Source of the DNA: Taibaiella soli
Lineage (GTDB): Bacteria; Bacteroidota; Bacteroidia; Chitinophagales; Chitinophagaceae
DNA: 64,000 bases
NCBI RefSeq assembly: GCF_003236175.1
Contig: NZ_QKTW01000007.1
Span: 64,086 to 128,085 of the forward strand
Direction of reading: 5' to 3'
A program made the position numbers and the translations under genes. Of the stretch, positions 63,814 to 64,000 are shown in pieces. Each line of letters begins with the position of its first letter. Positions within the stretch are counted from its first letter, which is position 1. The notes under the pieces are model-generated. The model was not told the origin of the DNA and searched no databases. It saw only the letters and a program-made list of their open reading frames with translations.

Positions 63814-64000
63814 GGGGCCGACTGGTTTTGACAGCATAGGGCAGGGTAAGTAAGCATGCCGTGCGTTGGATAATTAGCACGTAAATCTGAATACCCGAAC
63901 TTTCAAATGGCAATACTCAGTATGCCATGGCTGCCTAATCAGAGATTAGTGTAACCATTTTGGCCGCCGCGTGTAGTTGCCCATAGCTACTGCCGCCGCC
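63814..64000 (+). ncRNA. tmRNA (ssrA), 5' part, truncated by window end
   Basis: The 5' end GGGGCCGACTGGTTTTGACAGC is the conserved tmRNA start that pairs with the 3' acceptor half outside this window. The tag-coding ORF is read at 63909-63938: GGC AAT ACT CAG TAT GCC ATG GCT GCC TAA, giving GNTQYAMAA, which resembles Bacteroidota tags such as GETNYALAA. tmRNA rescues stalled ribosomes and marks the nascent peptide for degradation. Pseudoknot segments follow the tag stop. Confidence 0.93.

Overview
The window reads as a chromosomal segment of a Bacteroidota bacterium, most likely of the Chitinophagaceae type. The support is: eleven secreted proteins with type IX secretion (T9SS) C-terminal sorting domains, promoters of the Bacteroidota form TAnnTTTG, LytS/LytTR and propeller-type sensor kinases, an imuA-imuB-dnaE2 cassette, and a tmRNA whose tag appears to be GNTQYAMAA. 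I see no phage, transposase, integrase or CRISPR array. All assignments come from reading the sequence; no database search was run.

Layout. 0.1-5.1 kb: a propeller sensor histidine kinase, a convergent NarL-type regulator, and a HipA-like kinase overlapping a DUF3037 gene. 5.2-5.7 kb: a gene-free stretch holding a regular 22-bp (2 x 11-bp) tandem array next to a dispersed-repeat-like block. 5.8-25.7 kb: a T9SS cargo island with a 543-aa protein, a 1599-aa PKD/Ig-like adhesin-type protein, four tandem paralogues that show gene conversion, a second copy of the 543-aa protein and a type B (CHU_C) protein. 25.9-28.8 kb: an active LytS kinase, a degenerate LytS pseudokinase and a LytTR regulator in one operon. 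29.2-37.0 kb: an aspartyl protease, the dnaE2-imuB-imuA mutasome on the minus strand, and a DUF481-like protein. 37.0-38.8 kb: a gene-poor region with two tiny proteins missing from ordinary ORF calls, paired palindromic repeats and orphan promoters.

38.8-44.4 kb: more T9SS cargo, including a beta-propeller/HYR protein directly under a cobalamin riboswitch, then tRNA-Phe and a T9SS-tagged sugar dehydrogenase. 44.7-54.4 kb: a PnuC - PAP2 phosphatase - nicotinamide riboside kinase operon, a membrane protein/GT2 pair, a YrdC/YciO protein, ligA, an unknown secreted protein and a GNAT enzyme; several of these have a TAnnTTTG box only 4-6 nt before the start codon, as expected for leaderless mRNAs. 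54.9-62.7 kb: a signalling island with a NarL regulator, a lone receiver, a ThiF/E1-like protein, an acyltransferase-like protein, a 7TMR-DISM kinase, a receiver-kinase and a lone receiver. The window closes with a histone-deacetylase-family hydrolase and the start of ssrA.

The best candidates for something undescribed are the riboswitch-controlled exported propeller (a possible T9SS-routed corrinoid binder), the E1-like/acyltransferase/phosphorelay island, the 22-bp array, and the micro-ORF bracketed by palindromic repeats.
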